From Taxillus chinensis (lineage: Eukaryota; Streptophyta; Magnoliopsida; Santalales; Loranthaceae): a stretch of 64,000 nucleotides of DNA. The stretch is from assembly GCA_023512835.1 (NCBI GenBank), contig CM042085.1, forward strand, positions 49,090,189 to 49,154,188. The letters run 5' to 3'. The notes under the pieces are model-generated. The model did not search any database and was not told the DNA's origin. It was given only the letters and a program-made list of their open reading frames with translations. The translations under genes and the position numbers were made by a program. This document shows positions 32,077-44,175 of the stretch, in pieces. Numbering within the stretch: position 1 is the first letter of the stretch; each line of letters opens with the position of its first letter.

Positions 32077-35066
32077 TCACGGTTTAAAGTCAGAATATTT
32101 TACACTTTGCGTAAACAGAAAAACAGCGGCTTGCTCGCGTAGGAGTTGAGCAGGAGTCAAATGTAATGAGGCAGCTCGACTGCTCACACAATCAAATTCA
32201 GGCACGAGGGCAGGGAAGCCGGTGGTGGTCAGGATGCGAATGTAGTGGCAAACATAGAAACCACAGCTATGAGCATCATCCTGAGCAGGAACACCTTGCT
32301 TGACTTGAGTAATTTCCATCGGTTTGGAAAGATGATATCCACCACACCCATGCGAATATCCCTGCATGACATGGTGAGGGTGCGATTGAATTCATGGAGG
32401 TGTTCGCGCCGATGGATTAGTAGAGTGGTAGGCTTGGAGTCGAAGATGACGATCCTCTGGTTCTTGAAGTCAATATCGAGAAGAAACCAGTGCGGGGATG
32501 TTGACAAATAGGGAATGAGCACATGGTCTACCTCATTCCATGGACGGAAGGAGTTCTCATATCTGTGACCCTGTATGAACTCAATCATGGAGGCATCATC
32601 GACGAGTTATGCGTGCATGATCGGTAAACAAAGTTCCACCCGTGTGTCTCGGGGGATATGGAGAGGCAGCTTCTCTAGGTATGACTTTTGTGCAAAGATG
32701 AACTGTGTCATATCCATTTCTTCACTGTCATGTAGTAGTTGACACAGGTCAGGTCCGGTGAAGAAGGCTTCGTAGCCACAAGTCCGTGCAGTGGAATCCC
32801 CAACAACATAAGTATTAAAAGCAGCAAGTTTAGCTGAGGTGCCTTCTGTGGTTACAATGCGTGGTGGGACTAGTGGTTGGTCGGTGGTAGTAGCGGCTGG
32901 TTTAGTAGGTGAAGCAGGCATGGTATACTCAGCCATACTTGGATGGGTAGTTGAGGGACCAGGCTGAGTGGAAGAAGATGGTTGGCAGGGAGCAGCTGTC
33001 TGCTTCTTCATGCGTGTTCCAATGGGCACATCATCATCATCATCAGAATATGTGATGACAGTGGTTTTGTGTGCACGCTTTCGCCCACGGGAGTAAGTGG
33101 CTGTAGATAGAGGTGGTGAGTGACTCGGAGGAGGCACTGCTGGCTGTGGAGGATCTACAGGTTCAGGTGCAGGCCGGTCTGATAGCTGTGGGTGTGTGTT
33201 TTTGACAGTGAGAGTTATTTCCCTACTGGCAAGATGATGACATTCAGAAAGAATAGCTCCCAGAGTTGTACTGAGTCCTTCGTATTGTCTCTGGTAAGCA
33301 CCTTTAATGTCTTCATAGTGTTCCTCCAGATGTCTGAACCCATTGGAGTTTACACGTGTGAGAGATGTCATTTCTTGCTGCACCTTGTCTAGGGTACGGT
33401 CTGATAACTCAACTTGAGTTCATACCTCTTCCATACCTGATTCCATGGCAGCCAGTCGTTCTTTAAAAGCTTGAGATATTGATGTTTTAAGGATGCTGGA
33501 GGAAATCAGTTTCTCAAAGACTTTGCTTGCCAGAAGATCTAGTTTTTCAGCCGTCAGGGAACAGGAGTGAGACGCAGCCGGTACTGGAATAGCCATTGGG
33601 ATATTAGCTGCAAACTCCTCACTCACCTGAGTGGCCACTTGATGAATTAATGGTGCAGATGGTGTGGCCATCTCAGAACTTTCCACAGGCTCAGGGACCT
33701 GTGGAATTGCTCCTGCATCGGAGTCACTGGCTGTAGTAGCAAGAGTTTCTTCTTCTTCTTCTTCTTCTGCTTCCTCTTCCACAGCATTTGGTACCATCTC
33801 AGCATCATGAGTAGATGTGGCAGGTGAGTCCACCATGATGGGAGATGGGGCAACTACTGATACAGCTTCCACTGGGTCTCTTCTTACACGACCCTGCTCA
33901 ACCAACCAGCTAATCAGATGGTCTCTGTCTACCATCTGCTTACCAAAGGCGATCCATGCCTTCCTTAATTCGGCGGGGGTCATATGAGCCTTGGCATACT
34001 CAACATAAAAGTCTTCCAGCTCAGACTCCCCAAGAGAGCTCAACAGAACAGGTGTCGTACCCCTATCCTCTGGGGTTTCCTGTGCTGGTGTCTACCCTCC
34101 ATTTGCAGGCTCTCTAATTTCTGCAGTATCCCTGGGCAGCTCAGTAGTAGGGGCCTCCTCAGGTGTAGAACCAGTGGGGAGATGAGTTCTGGCAATGTTC
34201 TCCACCACTTCAGCTATATGTATTGTTGCGGCGGACGCAGAGGAGCCCCTAGAAGTCTGTGGGACACGGACCGACTGTCGTGGTATGTGAGCTGGGGCCC
34301 GTACAGAGCTGGCTATGTCCTTTGCATGACTTCTCGCACTTGATTCAGGCCTCTTCATCGACTTGATCTCTAGCCGACCATCCTCATAGATGCTTTTAAA
34401 AATGTATTTGGTCGGCAGTGGCACTGTAGGTCTGTTGCAGAATACATTAGGGTGCAGGAACCTTAGGACTTTAGTGAGAAGTAGTCCAAAGTGTCCCTTC
34501 TTGCTCTTGATCATGGTGTGTATCTGAGTTCCCTAGTCTACTCGTCTTCCCTGTAGAACAATACACATGATCTTCATCTGCTCATGGCTTGCAGAGTCAT
34601 AAGCAGTCTTCTTACACAGTAGGCACTGTCCGGTGACTATGAGAGTCGCCAGTGCTTGACCGGAAAACCTAATATTCAGGGCTCCCCGACCTTGCTTTCC
34701 AAGATTGGAATACCCAAGAAAAGACTTACACTCTTCTCTGGAGAGACTAGGAAGAGGATTAAAGTTACCTTTAGGGAGTGGAAGTGCATTTCGGAGCGTT
34801 TCGGCAGAGACTCGAATCTTCACTCCGTGTACCATTCCCACCAGGTCGTCTCCAGAGATTGCCAAGGTCTCATGAAATTGCGAGACGTCTTCTACCAGCA
34901 CTTCTTGCATCCCTGTACATACAAATGCGATTCCAGATTCATCGAGACGATTTTTGAATTCGCCTAACTAGCTGACCTTCGCGTCTCCTATGGCTTCCCA
35001 ATCGACTATAAAGCCAGGTACGATTTCTCCTAGTCCTTTTGCGATTGATGAGCTGGGTCCTGCCAT
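32077..35066 (-). pseudogene. ORF3 with Ulp1/C48-like peptidase domain (element G), nearly intact
   Basis: The ATG at 35066 begins MAGPSSSIAKGLGEIVPG, then FIVDWEAIG, similar to GHLVDWNAV near the start of element A's ORF3. A plant-transposon-associated domain follows (34910-34380). Next come a long Pro/Ser/Glu-rich middle with a coiled-coil-like stretch (33280-33560), a basic RGRKRAHK, and the peptidase domain. In that domain, HVLIPYLSTSPHWFLLDIDF and IVIFDSKP supply His and Asp, and QDDAHSCGFYVCHYI supplies Gln and Cys. Blocks starting at 35066, 34910, 34514, 34043, 33383 and 32588 are all in one frame. They are separated only by single stops (near 34968, 34531, 34090, 33418, 32605), then one frameshift between 32229 and 32367. 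All four catalytic residues are present. There is a CT-rich leader upstream (35067-35190). Confidence 0.8.
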
Positions 35067-36759
35067 AGAGGTTATAGAGAGAGAGAGATAGACACGCGTA
35101 GAGAGGGATGGTAAGGTTTGAAGGTGGTCAGAGGAGAGAGAGAAAGAGAGAGAGAGAGAGAGCTCTAGGGCTAGGGTTCGAGTGTGAAAACGACGAACAT
35201 ACCTTTGGGCTCTGTCTCTATCAGTGACTTATGTATGAGTTGAGAAGTGTACCGTGGAAGTCACACACTTTGTCAGTTCATCTTCAGGGTCCGCGTTCTT
35301 TTTTTTTCTGACCCGTCTCTTTATCTTCTGGATCCACTCGTTGGAATACTCAAGTGAAAGGTCCACATCACTCGTTAAGTTGGTGTGTTGTGAATTTTAA
35401 GTGCACAGTGACGTGCTGACATGTCTGCGATGCTTGAGTAGTGAGTAACAGAATCCGTCTCACTTCGACCCTTTGGACTGTGACTCTACGAAGCTGTGTT
35501 TAGGATGCTTCGAGGCTTTGACCTTTGAGGCTTCGAAGCAGCAGTCTTCGATCCAGCAGTTCTTCGATGCAGTTTGCTTCGAGGTCAACTACAGATTCAG
35601 CGAAAGGTGGATTTCTATGGACTTTCTCAACACTTAGCAACACACATGGGATGCATATGACAATTCACATAATATTATGCATGATGAACAGTATTGTGAG
35701 TGGAATTGAAATTACGTGCCCAGAACTTGATTTCTTTCAACCGTAATACTTGGTTTGCATATATGACTACTGCATCACTACCATTTAACTCTCCATTTAC
35801 CTTAGAAATGGCTAAGTACTTCATCACACCACAACTTGTGCCAGAAAATGATCACTGTGTTAACATAGCATCTAGTAAACTGTGGTTTATCAAATGCGAT
35901 AACCCAATCATGAATTTAGAGTCTCCTCACATATTTAGCAAAAATCACTCAACAGAGGCCTCACCCTCTCACTCTCAAATCAGCATGTGGGTATGATTCA
36001 GGAACTAGAATTACAATGTTTGGTATGCTCATGGTCAACCGAATCTTACCACAACCCTGAGCCAACAATGATTTTCAGTTCAGCATAGATGACTTGAGAG
36101 ACAAGATGGCCCTATTGAGAATCAGAACGCACACTCTATCATTGTCTAATTTATAATATAGTACATGTATAGAGGTTGGAGGTTGATCAGTCCTATTATC
36201 TGTGTAAGCTACCCCGTTTTTCTTTGTAGAGTATTCATTTTCAGGTCTAATTCATGAACCTTTTCACTTGGACAGAGCTCAACACAGTTTTCTTTTGGAT
36301 CTTAGATGATCATACAGTTTGAACTCCAATTATTACTCTGAAAGAGATACATCTGAGGGTAGTAGTGAGGACTCCCCCTAAGATAGGCAATTGACTTTGA
36401 TAGTTTCTTTTGCCTTTTTCACCTTGCCTTTTTCATTGAAATGTATTGGCTCTTTTTGAGTAATAGGCTTTTTATGATTCTCAAATACTACAGTCTCAGT
36501 CATCCTTTGAGCATTAAATCATTGAGGATCCTTTCCATGCAAGCCAACAGTACCATGAGATACAACAGTTCCTGCTAGTTAATGAATGCAATGCCACACA
36601 GGTGATATTCGCTCAGAATGAAAATGACAAGTAATAGGAATATCATTTACTTTAAACATAAAGGGAATTGCACTCATTTCACTCAAGACTCGAGGATTCA
36701 TGACAGGTTGCACAAAAGACTTGAACCAGGTTTAGAGGCGGCAAGTTTCATCCATGTGA
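35067..36759 (-). other. Presumed spacer upstream of ORF3 in element G
   Basis: The first 130 bases are a GA/CT-rich, leader-like run. 35460-35610 carries a few gcttcgaggc/gaagc motifs like those in the LTR arrays. The rest to 36759 is AT-rich with no supported gene. By analogy with element A it is the post-pol spacer. Any pol of G must lie beyond LTR D or be lost, and I did not find it. Confidence 0.45.
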
Positions 36760-36989
36760 TGGTTGGACCCATTTTGACCGGGCCAGATAACAGCCAAGAA
36801 ATCCAAAAATGAAAGATCTCAAAATGCCCCAAGGTCAACACCAAAGGATAGAGGACTAAATTTGGAAACCAACGCACTTGACCATGCCTAAATCCGACTT
36901 GAAACGAAGAAGTTATGACTAAAAAAGTCTCAGGCATGGAAAGTCAAACGTGCAGAAAGACGGTCAATGCCCCAGAAACAGTTCGGGCG

Positions 36990-37434
36990 AATTTATGACC
37001 GCTGCCTCGAAGACTCGCAGTCCAAGCCTGCGCTCGCAACACTCACATCCCAGCCTGCACTCGCAACACTCACTCGAAGCCTCGCAGCTGAGACTCGAAG
37101 CTCCCAGCCTCGTTGACTCATAGTCCAGCTCAGCCTCGAAGACTCGCAGACACAGACCCGCAGTCAGCCTTGAAGCCTCACAGCTCAGACTCGCAGTCTC
37201 GGCCTTGTAGCGCAACCCTGCCTCGAAGCCCTATAGCATAGACTCGCAGTCAGCTTCGAAGCCTCGTAGCTGAGACTCGAAGCTCCCAGCCTCGTAGACT
37301 CGTAGTCCAGCTCAGTCTCGTAGACTCGTAGTCCAGCTCAGCCCCGAAGCTCGCAGTCCCAGCCTGCACCCGCAGCACCCAGCCTCGAAGCCTCGCAGCT
37401 GAGACTCGAAGGTCCCAGCCTCGTAGACCCGTAG
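36990..37434. repeat. U3 array in LTR D (tcgaagactcgcag family)
   Basis: A dense, irregular array of cctcgaagactcgcag, gctgagactcgaagctcc and agcctcgtagactcgtag units ends just before tgtcacgcc. Its position upstream of the TATA box matches the array in the Tat solo LTR. Confidence 0.8.
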
Positions 37435-37868
37435 TGTCACGCCCCGGATTTCCAACTCGAGGAAACCGGTACGTGACTCCCCTTTTTACCCACACGGAGG
37501 GCAAAGGGGTTAGGATACAAACCAAGAACTGAACATTTTAAACATTCACAACACATTCAAGAAAAATAAAGTCCATCAAGCCGTCCAAAACCAAATCGGT
37601 CTTTAATACAAAGTCTTCTTTTCAATCCATCCCCATTGGGGTTACATCAATTCCCATAATAAAATAACATAAACAATAAAATAAATAAAGCAAACTCTAC
37701 GGAATTGATTTTTTAAACGGTCGAAACACGTGTTTAATACATGGGAGCTCGTTTCAACCTCGTAAATAGATATGTCGTTCTTGAAACTTGCTGTCAACGC
37801 ATGGGAACTCCAAAAAACACATCGTTTAATTTGCCAAGTTCCAAGTTGGGCGGCTGTTCCCTCTTCAA

Positions 37869-37878
37869 ACTCTATAAA
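37869..37878 (+). promoter_or_regulatory. TATA box of LTR D
   Basis: The sequence ctctataaaaaggagg is a strong plant TATA context, about 435 bp after the array and about 980 bp before the LTR end. Confidence 0.6.
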
Positions 37879-38852
37879 AAGGAGGCATTACCCATTTCTA
37901 GAAAAGGGGGGATATTTTTGGAGACTAACAACATAGAGAGCTTTGAGGGAGAAGGCCCAAAGATTCAGCAGACTTTGCTGGACGGAGCTGAAGAAGACGT
38001 CCTCCACCATCCTTGCTGGATTTTGTCTCCACGTCCCTCAAGCAGTCAAAGAGGAGTGAAGCTAGCAGGAACATCAAGCTTGATTTCCAGGTTTTATTCC
38101 CCTCTTATCTTACATTCACCATCATCATTACACCAAAATCTCACCTTTTTATTGAAAAATACAACAAAACGTTTTCAAAGGCCCGGTGGCTGTGGGATTG
38201 AGCTTTTTATGCTCACATCCTCGCCGCTTGGCCAACAATATTGAGTCAGGGAGTGAATCTGAGCTTCACAGTGTGCTCTTCACAATACCAGGCCCTGTAC
38301 TATCTCATTTTTTTGAAAACCCCAATTTCTCTTTAAATATACCCAGGCTTCTGTGGCTGTGAGATTAAGTCCTATTGCTTATATCTTCACCACCTGGCTA
38401 ATATCAACTGTGGTAATGAATCCGAGCTCCATGCTGTGCTCTTCATGCTACTGGTTTTCTTTCTATTTTCCTCGATAAAACAAAAGAACGACATTCATTT
38501 TCTAAGCCAACCAGCCATAGTTTTTACAATGAAATAAAAAGAAACGAAAGGGAAATTAAAATAAGCAGACACCCATAGACAAAGACTAGGTACCAATTTT
38601 GGGCGCTATGGGGGTGCAAGAGCTTTTCTTCCTTCCCCACACGTAACCGACTCCCGAACCTTTTCTCTGGAACCGTAGACCCTCCTAGGTGGCCAAACAC
38701 ACCTTCATCTTTGTTTGGTGGCGACTCTGTTTCTTCTATCTCTCTTTTGGTTTTGTGTGAGCTATGGCAATGATGGCTCAATGACCAAATCTCTATCCAA
38801 AGGAGTAATCTCAAGCCAGTCACGAGCCTGGACGACACCGGGTGATGACAGC

Positions 38853-38871
38853 TGGCGACTCTGCTGGGGAC
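38853..38871 (+). promoter_or_regulatory. Primer-binding site of Tat element D
   Basis: The sequence tggcgactctgctggggac follows the LTR end by two bases. From memory this resembles the tRNA-Arg type site of Tat/Ogre elements. The tRNA identity is recalled, not checked. Confidence 0.7.
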
Positions 38872-39370
38872 ATTTGAGAGAGTCTAGCCATGGTCTTTTG
38901 TTTGTGGAGTGTTTGCTTGTTTATTTCCCCTTCTGTCTTCTTTTTTTTTTAGACTGCATTGCTTGTGCATACATGCATTTCTCTCTCCCTCTAACCCTGT
39001 ACCCGGGTTTTCTACTTTTACCTAGGATTAGCGAGGTTTAATAGGGATGCCCCGTGGGTTCTATCTCACGTAAGGAGCCTGAACTCCTCACCCAAGCGGG
39101 GTCCTTTTGAAGGGCCCCCTCCGTCAATGCCTCTAGGGGTACGGAGCTTCTCTCAAGAGATAGTTTGGGAATCAACGAATAAGATAGGTGTATGTGTATA
39201 TGCCCATCAGGGGTTTTGACCTTCATGTGTGTGCTTTAACGTTGTTATGACCTTGTTTGCACCTTGTTTGCTAACTCATGCACTTTTACCACATTTTGCT
39301 TTAATTTACCCTAACCGTCACTCATTTTGCTTGGTGCATATCATGACATCCCATGCATACATATAGGAAC
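38872..39370 (+). other. Leader of Tat element D
   Basis: Non-coding 5' leader between the primer-binding site and the first ORF. No gene or strong repeat is visible. Confidence 0.6.
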
Positions 39371-40718
39371 ATGGCAAGTTTTGGGAACCTTTTGAAGGGC
39401 ACCAGAGACCCTGAGGACGTGGAAGAAGTGGAGCGTGCCTCAATTTAGATCTAGCAAGTTTTAGGAGACTTCTCACCAAAGACATACTCTATGGCCGATC
39501 AGATCATCATGGACACTCGGGTCGAACTCCCCAAAGACCTCCGAGCCACATGGAGTGAATGGCCTAGCGTGAGACACATAGCTTACACTCAACAGTTTGG
39601 TGATCTCCTGCTCCTGTCACAACTTCCTGTTGATGAGAATATGATTAAAGCAGTGATCCACTTCTGGGACCCGAGACGGAGGTGCTTCACCTTTAATGAC
39701 ATCGACCTGGTGCCAACTTTGGAGGAATATCGAAGAATCCTCCGCATCCCCTTTGAAGAAGACGACATTATTTTCCAACCCAGCCCACAGAAGTCTTGCA
39801 GACGGGGGTTAGCACATTTCATGGGTTTCAAATGCTTGGGGAAGGACAAAAAGATCATCGACCCTGTGATCAAAGTAGATGGCAAAGAAATCATTCCATG
39901 GGAGTTTCTCAGAGGCCAACTGAAAGGTCCAAACGAGGATAAGGCCCATTCGCTCATCACCCTTGCTATTTACGGGTTGGTGGTCTTTCCACGGGTAACC
40001 GGTTACATTGACGGGACCATTTTCGAGCTAGTGGCACAAGTGACCGGTGGCGCTGACCCTATTCCATCCATACTCGCCGAAACCATCAGATCTCTATCAT
40101 TTATTCGGACTACAAGAGGTGGTCGCTTCATGGGGTGCCTCCCTCTCTTGTGCACATGGCTCAAAAGCCATCTCCACTATGTTACCCCGCAATTCAGGGC
40201 TGTTTACTCATGGCCCCCTACTGTCATACTAGATATTCTAAGAAGCTCGTGGCTCTTACCCAGTAATCTCAACAGATGGAGAAGGCTGCTGAATTGCCTG
40301 AGTGAGGCAAATGTTGTCTGGATGGCACCTTGGATGCCAAGAAAACATATGACCTATAGCTGCGGAAGGTATAACTGGGTCCCACTCCTTGGACCATGGG
40401 GCGGGACTGCCTATGCCCCTCTTCAAGTGGCAAGACAGCTGGGAAATAACCAAATTGTCCCAGTTCTCTACGGAATGGAAAGATGTGATATTAACCATGG
40501 CACAAGAAGGGTTGAATCAGTCGCCGATCGGATGTTCAACGCGTTACGGGCTTAGGAAGATCGGTTTCCTCCCCTATTACCCCGATGTTGTCCCGTCCTA
40601 TGTTTCTTGCCGAGAGAAACTAGAAGTGGAACACCTCCTACACCAGAAAGAACTTATCGGTACTCTTCCGACCAAGAAGATAATGACAATGCGTGAATCC
40701 GGGAAAGAAAAAAAATAA
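39371..40718 (+). pseudogene. DUF7745-type ORF upstream of gag (Tat element D)
   Basis: A 354-residue frame (39491-40555) shows WDPRRRCFTFNDIDLVPTLE, AIYGLVVFPRVTGYIDGTIF, ILAETIRSLSF.RTTRGGRF.GC, LLCTWLKSHL and YNWVPLLGPWG. I recognise this as the plant domain catalogued as DUF7745, which occurs near gypsy gag genes. An in-frame ATG 120 bases earlier (39371) starts MASFGNLLKGTRDPEDVEEV and reaches the same frame through two stops, so the original start was probably there. After about 40500 a neighbouring frame continues (GFLPYYPDVVPSYVSCREK) to 40718, so one frameshift is likely. The function is unknown, and the position fits the extra ORF1 of Ogre-like elements. The rest of the element is lost at the corrupted stretch. 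Confidence 0.75.
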
Positions 40719-40719
40719 A

Positions 40720-41332
40720 AAAAAAGAAAAAAGAAAAAAAAAAGGAAGAAGGGGGTAAGGAGCGTCTCAAAAACAAAAAAAAAAAATTATTTCAAAAATT
40801 TGTTTTAATATTTTGTTTAATTTAATATACAATAAGTTTGTTTTTTTTTTTTTTAATAAAAAAAAATATTATTTTTTTTTTTTTTTAATTTTTTTAAAAT
40901 AAATATTAAAAAATATAAATAAAAAAAAGAAGAATTTTTTATTTTTTTTATAGTTTTAAATTGTATTTTTTACCTTTTTTTAATTTTTTAATTTTGTGTA
41001 TTAAAAAAATTAATAGATTTTTATTTTTATATATCATATATATTTGCTCTAACCCCTCGGAAGATGCTATTTGCAAATACATACGTTTTTAATAAGTTTT
41101 GGCAGCATTTTGGAGCTCACTTTTGACATAGTAGATGGGCCTCAAACAATTGGGGGGGGGGGGGGGGGGGCGGAGGGTGGGGTTGTGTGCCTCCCACAAG
41201 GGGGGGGGGGGGATTGGGGGGGGGGGGGGGGAACCCATTTTACGGGGGGGGGGAGTAATTCGGGGGGGGGGGGGTCTTAAGGGGAAAAAGGGGGGCCCGG
41301 GGGGGGGGTGGCGGCCCCAGGGGGAAAGTGAT
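40720..41332. other. Unreliable consensus: base-substituted LTR sequence
   Basis: 40770-41030 is almost pure A/T, yet from about 40950 it keeps the length and scattered bases of the Athila F LTR start (59841-59920). 41151-41332 is almost pure G but keeps the register of the F LTR (60038-60133). It then follows the start of LTR E (47083-47160). For example, twelve Gs replace aaatttcagagc. The matching islands (attgg, aacccatttta, gtaattc, tctta) are in order. Real DNA here is the F/E junction. The Gly-rich and Lys-rich frames in it are meaningless. Confidence 0.8.
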
Positions 41333-42579
41333 CAAGTAAAAAGCTCATTTTGTAAATCCATGATGTATCTAAAGTTGGTTTTGTATCATTAGCAATTTGA
41401 ATGTTGTAATTTAATTAAACAAAGCAATGTAAATGTTCTTATGGGAGAAAATAGGGATTTGGATGTCAATCAATGTAATTAATTAATCTCTTGTTCTTAA
41501 GGCATATTAATTCAAACTTCCCCTTTTTGTTTAAAACCCAACACCTTTGCATGTACTAGCCTCTTTCGAGTGATCTAGCCGTGTGTATACCCTAGCTTGG
41601 GGGACGGGCAACCCATTATGTGCTTAAGTTGTTTGAGTGTAGATTGGTATCACACCAACCTTAACTAGGTTACAAGCAAGATTACCGGCTTTCGCAAATT
41701 ATAATCTTTACAAGTCAAATCTCTTAACTATCCGGTTATCAATGTCTTCTTTCGATCCATAATTGAATAACCTTAAACAAGAATTAAGATGGCCAAACCT
41801 AATTCTCACATGTAAATTCAAGAGACTTGATAAACACCAAAGAGAATTTAAATTAACATACCAAAAGGAAAGAAATCAAAGGCTTACATCAATATTCATC
41901 TTCCTCCCATGGAGGTTTAAGCTACCATAGTGATAAACAAAATAATTGTTCTTGCCATAGAAACCCAAAACGCTTCCTCTCTCGCTCTCTTCAGTGAACG
42001 ATTTTCAGTCCCCCATTAATTACAAATTTTCCCCAATATATTTCCCTAATTCTCCGTATAACTGATCTGAAACCGTTAGGAACCGTTCCCTCCATTAATT
42101 TGAAGTTGTTTCCCTCTCAAAATGGTTGATGGAAGGTCGTCAGATCCTTTAAAGATGAGTTACAGGCCGTCCAGGTGGCATCTGTGGAGGTTCATTGACC
42201 AGCAGGTTACGTTGTGCAGAAACTGCCCGCGGTCAATTCATTTGGTCAACTCAATTTCAAATGACCGTTTCAAATGACCAAGCTCTCGGAGCTTCCAGTC
42301 AACTCAATTGGTCCCGTCATTTCTTTTTGGTCATTTCAAATTTGAAATGACCGCGGTCGGAGATTGTCCCTTGCTCCTTCATTCTTTCTTTGGATCTTGT
42401 ACTTGGCCTGTTTTCCATTCAAAGACAACAAAAACACCACAAAAGGATCTACTAATGCTATGTTAGGGGGTTAGTTCATTAATCATTCAAATTCATCAAA
42501 ATGAAGTTAAAGATGTGATCTTTAATCATGAAATCCCCTTCATTTGACACTAAAATGTGTTAGAAAAACCCCCCTAACA
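41250..42579 (-). repeat. 3' LTR of element E
   Basis: In sense it begins TGTTAGGGGGGTTTTTC at 42579. The first 80 bases on the left are hidden in the G-substituted stretch. Beyond this it matches the partner LTR with few differences. A tttggagttgttg purine tract borders it on the sense upstream side. Confidence 0.8.
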
Positions 42580-44140
42580 ACAACTCCAAACTTAGAACTT
42601 GCTCGTCCCGAGGCAATTAGAATTATGAGGCATAACAAAAGTAAAACAATGAATTGATATAAGAGCATGTGAAAGAATAAAACATCTATAAAACATATGG
42701 TTTAACTCTTAATATCATGTATGAAGTTTTGTATTCTCGGTCCAACAATCATATGTTCTCTTTGCAAAAGACTAAGAAGCAATTGAACCACCAACATTCG
42801 AAACAAATTTCCTAATTCCTTGCAATCTCACAATGAGCAAAGCAGCCTCACTCATATGGTAATCTCACTTCACTCTCTCTCAATCTTTCATGGAATTAAA
42901 ACTAAAACAAGTGCCTTCCCTAATCCTTTTTTGGTGATTCAACCATCATTCCATTACCCAATTAGTTTTTGTCATAGACCACAATGATAGTAAAAGTAAC
43001 AATGCCCAATACACTTCTTATCTATTTTTAATGTACAAGTAAGTTCTATATACAATGCAAAATTGCTGAAAATATACAAAAGGGAAAGAAAAACACAAGT
43101 TTTTCCTTGATGGATTATACATCTCCACAGATAAACTTTAACTTTCTTTCTTTTTTTTTTTCCAAGGCTTATTCGGTAGTCTATATAACCTTACAAAGTT
43201 TTCCTTGATGGATTATATATCTCCACGGTTCATAACCTTCTTTTTTCTTTCTTTCTTTTCCAAGGCTTATGCTACGGTAGTCTATATAACCTTACAAAGT
43301 TTTCCTTGATGGATTATATATCTCCACAGTTCATAACCTTCTTTTTTTTTAAGTATACACACTTTATACAACACTTTATACAACTTGGAACATTGTACTT
43401 ATTCTAAACAAAGTGGGCTATGACTCCAACTCCACCATTCCAACTATCCAATCACCAATGTAGAACTATAGAAGATCTTATTGAAGTTTAATTTCCATGA
43501 AGTGAACACTCATCAAAATATATAGCTCTCAGTAAAGTTATGCTCTCACTCATTCAAGGAATCAAGTTATTTATTCAAAAGTTGTCAATTCATTATGGAT
43601 CCAAGTCTTTGTTCAAACATATGATGATATCATTCCAAGTACATGAGTTTCATGCATGGGATTAATGAGTAACCATTGGTTCCAAAAGTATTTCATTCTT
43701 AAACATGTTGTATATAAACATTTCAAAGTTTTCACAAGTGCCTTCATTTCATATTCATTCTACTCTTCTCACATCATGAGAAAATTAATCCATATTGCAA
43801 TGCCACAAGCAACTCCACACTTGGAATTTTGCATATCTTTCAAGCAATTGCAACAAGAAGAGGGAAGAGTGTTCAAACCTTTTTTCTTTGGCGAGGGGGA
43901 GCTGGCTCATTATAAAAATATATCATTTGATCAACCCGTTCACGAAGAGCAGTTACAGGATAAGGGTTTGAAGTTGGGGCTGTCCAAACACCTCCATGAG
44001 CTTGCATGCAAGCTGTCATATTGTAACAGATAAAAGGTCCATAACTTGCACTAACCCATGGATTCTCTGCACACAATTAAATTCAAACAAAACAAAACAA
44101 ATATTCACAAAACATGTTCGGGTTGCCTCCTGGAAGCGCT
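42580..44140 (-). other. 3' non-coding region of element E, with a 100-bp repeat
   Basis: No gene is supported. A unit of about 100 bp beginning ttttccttgatggattat is repeated at 43101, 43199 and 43300. At 44121-44140 the minus strand carries agcgcttccaggaggcaacc, shared with element F at 55099-55120 after integrase. Confidence 0.75.
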
Positions 44141-44175
44141 GCAGTTAATGTTAGTAGCTTGACATTCTCCTTTTG

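Larger units (their letters stand above)
36760..38850 (+). repeat. 5' LTR of Tat element D
   Basis: It starts near tggttggacccattttgacc, which aligns with the sense starts of the other two Tat LTRs. The match continues through aacgcacttga and agacggtcaatgcccc. It ends gggtgatgaca, two bases before the primer-binding site. The inner mark tgtcacgccccgg at 37435 could be mistaken for an LTR start. A TATA box is at 37871. The open frame 37741-38244 lies in R/U5 and resembles no protein I know. Confidence 0.8.

Noticed and set aside
32077..35066. Host ULP1/ESD4-type SUMO protease gene
   Set aside because: The domain match is real but the setting is not that of a host gene. It has no introns, is followed by polypurine tracts and an LTR, and shares its N-terminus with element A's ORF3.
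37435..37470. LTR start at tgtcacgccccgg
   Set aside because: It looks like a TG start, but upstream sequence from 36760 aligns with the beginnings of the two other Tat LTRs, so this mark is internal.
37741..38244. 167-residue open frame as a host gene
   Set aside because: It lies in the R/U5 part of LTR D just after the TATA box and has no recognisable domain.
41071..41392. Gly-rich proteins
   Set aside because: Products of the G-overwritten stretch. The true sequence there is LTR.
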